A DNA stretch of 7,992 nucleotides from Deltaproteobacteria bacterium (GTDB taxonomy: Bacteria > Myxococcota_A > UBA796 > GCA-2862545), in the NCBI GenBank assembly GCA_019307545.1, contig JAFDJI010000136.1:1-7992 (forward strand), written 5' to 3'. Under the pieces are notes generated by a model. That model saw only the letters and a program-made list of their open reading frames with translations, was not told the DNA's origin and did no database searches. Shown here in pieces: positions 7,046-7,992 of this stretch. The number at the start of each line of letters is the position of its first letter. Position 1 is the stretch's first letter. The position numbers and the translations under genes were made by a program.

Positions 7046-7992
7046 ATGCTCGTGCACCCTGCGGCCCGCCCCACCCCCAGCTATGTCCCCCGCGCGCGGG
7101 CGAAAGACCTCCTGTACCAAATCCTGCAACAACACCTCGCGACCTTCCTGGAGCGGGCGCGAGAGCACGACCGCCCGGTGCCCGGTCACGTGGAGCGCGA
7201 GCTGTTCTCGTACCTGGCCTGCGGGATCCCGGCCCACGGCTTCGCGCTGCTCCGGTGTGACGCCTGCGACGGGTCGCACGTGGTGCCGTTCTCCTGCAAG
7301 GGCCGCGGGTTCTGCCCCTCGTGTGGCGGGCGCTGGATGTCCCAGACCGCGGCGCACCTGGTGGACCGGGTGTTCCCAGAGGTACCGGTCCGGCAGTGGG
7401 TCCTCACCCTGCCCATGCCGCTCCGGTTCTGGCTGGCGCGTCGTCCGCGGCTGTGCCGGGAGGTGTTGGGGGTGTTCCTCCGGGCGGTGTTCGGGTGGTA
7501 CCGCAAGCGCGCGCTTGCAGTGGGGGTGGCCGACGGCCGATGCGGCGCCGTGACCTTCGCCCAATCTTTTGGCTCGGCGCTCAACCTCAATCTGCACTTC
7601 CACGCGCTGGTGACCGACGGGGTGTACGCCTGGGACCAGCGCGCAGACGAACCCGTGTTCCACCCGGTCCGCGGGCTGTCGACCGAGGATGTCGAGGAGC
7701 TGGTCGAAGTGGTCCGCCACCGGATCCTGCGCCCCAGAATGACGGGGACGGGCAGATCCTCATGCAAGCGGCTTCCGCAGCGGGCCGGGTCGCCATGGGC
7801 CGGCGCGCCGGCCGACGCACGCGCTGCCTGCGCGGACTACCGGGCTCCCCCTACCGGCGGCCCAAGCGGTGCGCCCAATCGGGGTGGTTCAACCTCCACG
7901 CCAACGTCCGCATCGCCGGCCGGGATCGAGAGGGCCTGCAACGGTTGTGTCGGTACGTCGCCCGCCCACCACTGGCCCACGGCCGCCTCGAG
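7046..7992 (+). pseudogene. IS91-family HUH transposase, frameshifted once and cut by the window end
   Basis: Single-strand (rolling-circle type) transposase. The first part, read from ATG 7046, has an N-terminal zinc-binding domain with C71-X2-C74 and C84-X5-C90-X2-C93 (within FSCKGRGFCPSC) and the HUH metal site His184-Phe-His186 in NLHFHALVTDGVY. After about base 7732 the homology moves to the frame one base back and continues to the window edge with GWFNLHANVRIAGRDREGL and CRYVARPPLAHGRL, both typical of the family. One visible tyrosine (TAC 7954-7956) is the likely catalytic residue. Adding a single C to the CCCC run at 7732-7735 would join the two frames. No stop is met in either frame before 7992, so the C-terminus lies outside. 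The start is uncertain: the frame is open back to 6965 and no good Shine-Dalgarno precedes 7046, the nearest purine-rich run (GAAGG, 7024-7028) being about 17 bases away. If the frame break is a sequencing error, this is an intact gene. Confidence 0.85.
7046..7992 (+). mobile_element. IS91-like insertion element, partial (left end undetermined, right end outside)
   Basis: The extent given is only the transposase-coding part. Elements of this family have no terminal inverted repeats and make no target duplication; they have a terIS end upstream of the transposase and an oriIS end downstream, next to a short GTTC/CTTG-like target. The oriIS end is not in the window. The terIS end should lie between pbpC (ends 6809) and 7046, possibly at the palindrome at 6887-6992, but no boundary can be drawn from one copy. 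Confidence 0.7.

Noticed and set aside
6837..7553. Open + frame covering the intergenic gap and the transposase start
   Set aside because: It reads Ser/Arg/Cys-rich low-complexity sequence, while the frame starting at 7046 gives a clear zinc-binding and HUH transposase over the same bases.
6926..7720. Antisense open frame opposite the transposase
   Set aside because: No family resemblance; it is the complement of a well-supported gene.
1..7992. Possible new defence system formed by A2M, PBP1C and the transposase together
   Set aside because: A2M with PBP1C is already described, and the transposase lies beyond a gap, belongs to a common mobile family and appears broken. Nothing links it functionally to the operon.

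Overview
The window is a high-GC (about two-thirds to 70% by eye), gene-dense stretch of a Gram-negative bacterium. Codon third positions are almost all G or C. The gene content (periplasmic alpha-2-macroglobulin, PBP1C, and an IS91-type transposase of the GRGFCPSC / HFHALV class) resembles Myxococcota and other former deltaproteobacteria. That placement is an inference from style and family resemblance, not from a marker gene.

Layout: all recognisable genes lie on the + strand. Bases 1-4437 are the 3' part of a bacterial alpha-2-macroglobulin (A2M) gene; its reading frame is open through base 1, so the start and signal sequence lie outside the window. Its stop overlaps the start of pbpC (4437-6809), a complete bifunctional penicillin-binding protein 1C, by one base (TGATG). 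Bases 6810-7045 form a 236-base non-coding gap that contains a strong nested palindrome. From 7046 to the end of the window runs an IS91-family (HUH) transposase. Its frame is broken once near 7735 and it is cut off by the window edge.

How the genes work together: A2M and PBP1C are a known bacterial pair. In the accepted model the A2M traps proteases in the periplasm through a bait region and a reactive thioester, while PBP1C repairs or makes peptidoglycan where the wall has been breached. The thioester CIEQ is intact, and so are the PBP1C glycosyltransferase and transpeptidase motifs, so both products look functional. The transposase is an unrelated mobile element downstream of the operon and is probably inactive if the frameshift is real.

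I looked for a new system and did not find one. The points most worth a second look are the double poly-glutamate insert in the A2M, its short glycine-rich candidate bait region, the nested palindrome between pbpC and the transposase, and the single-base frame break in the transposase.
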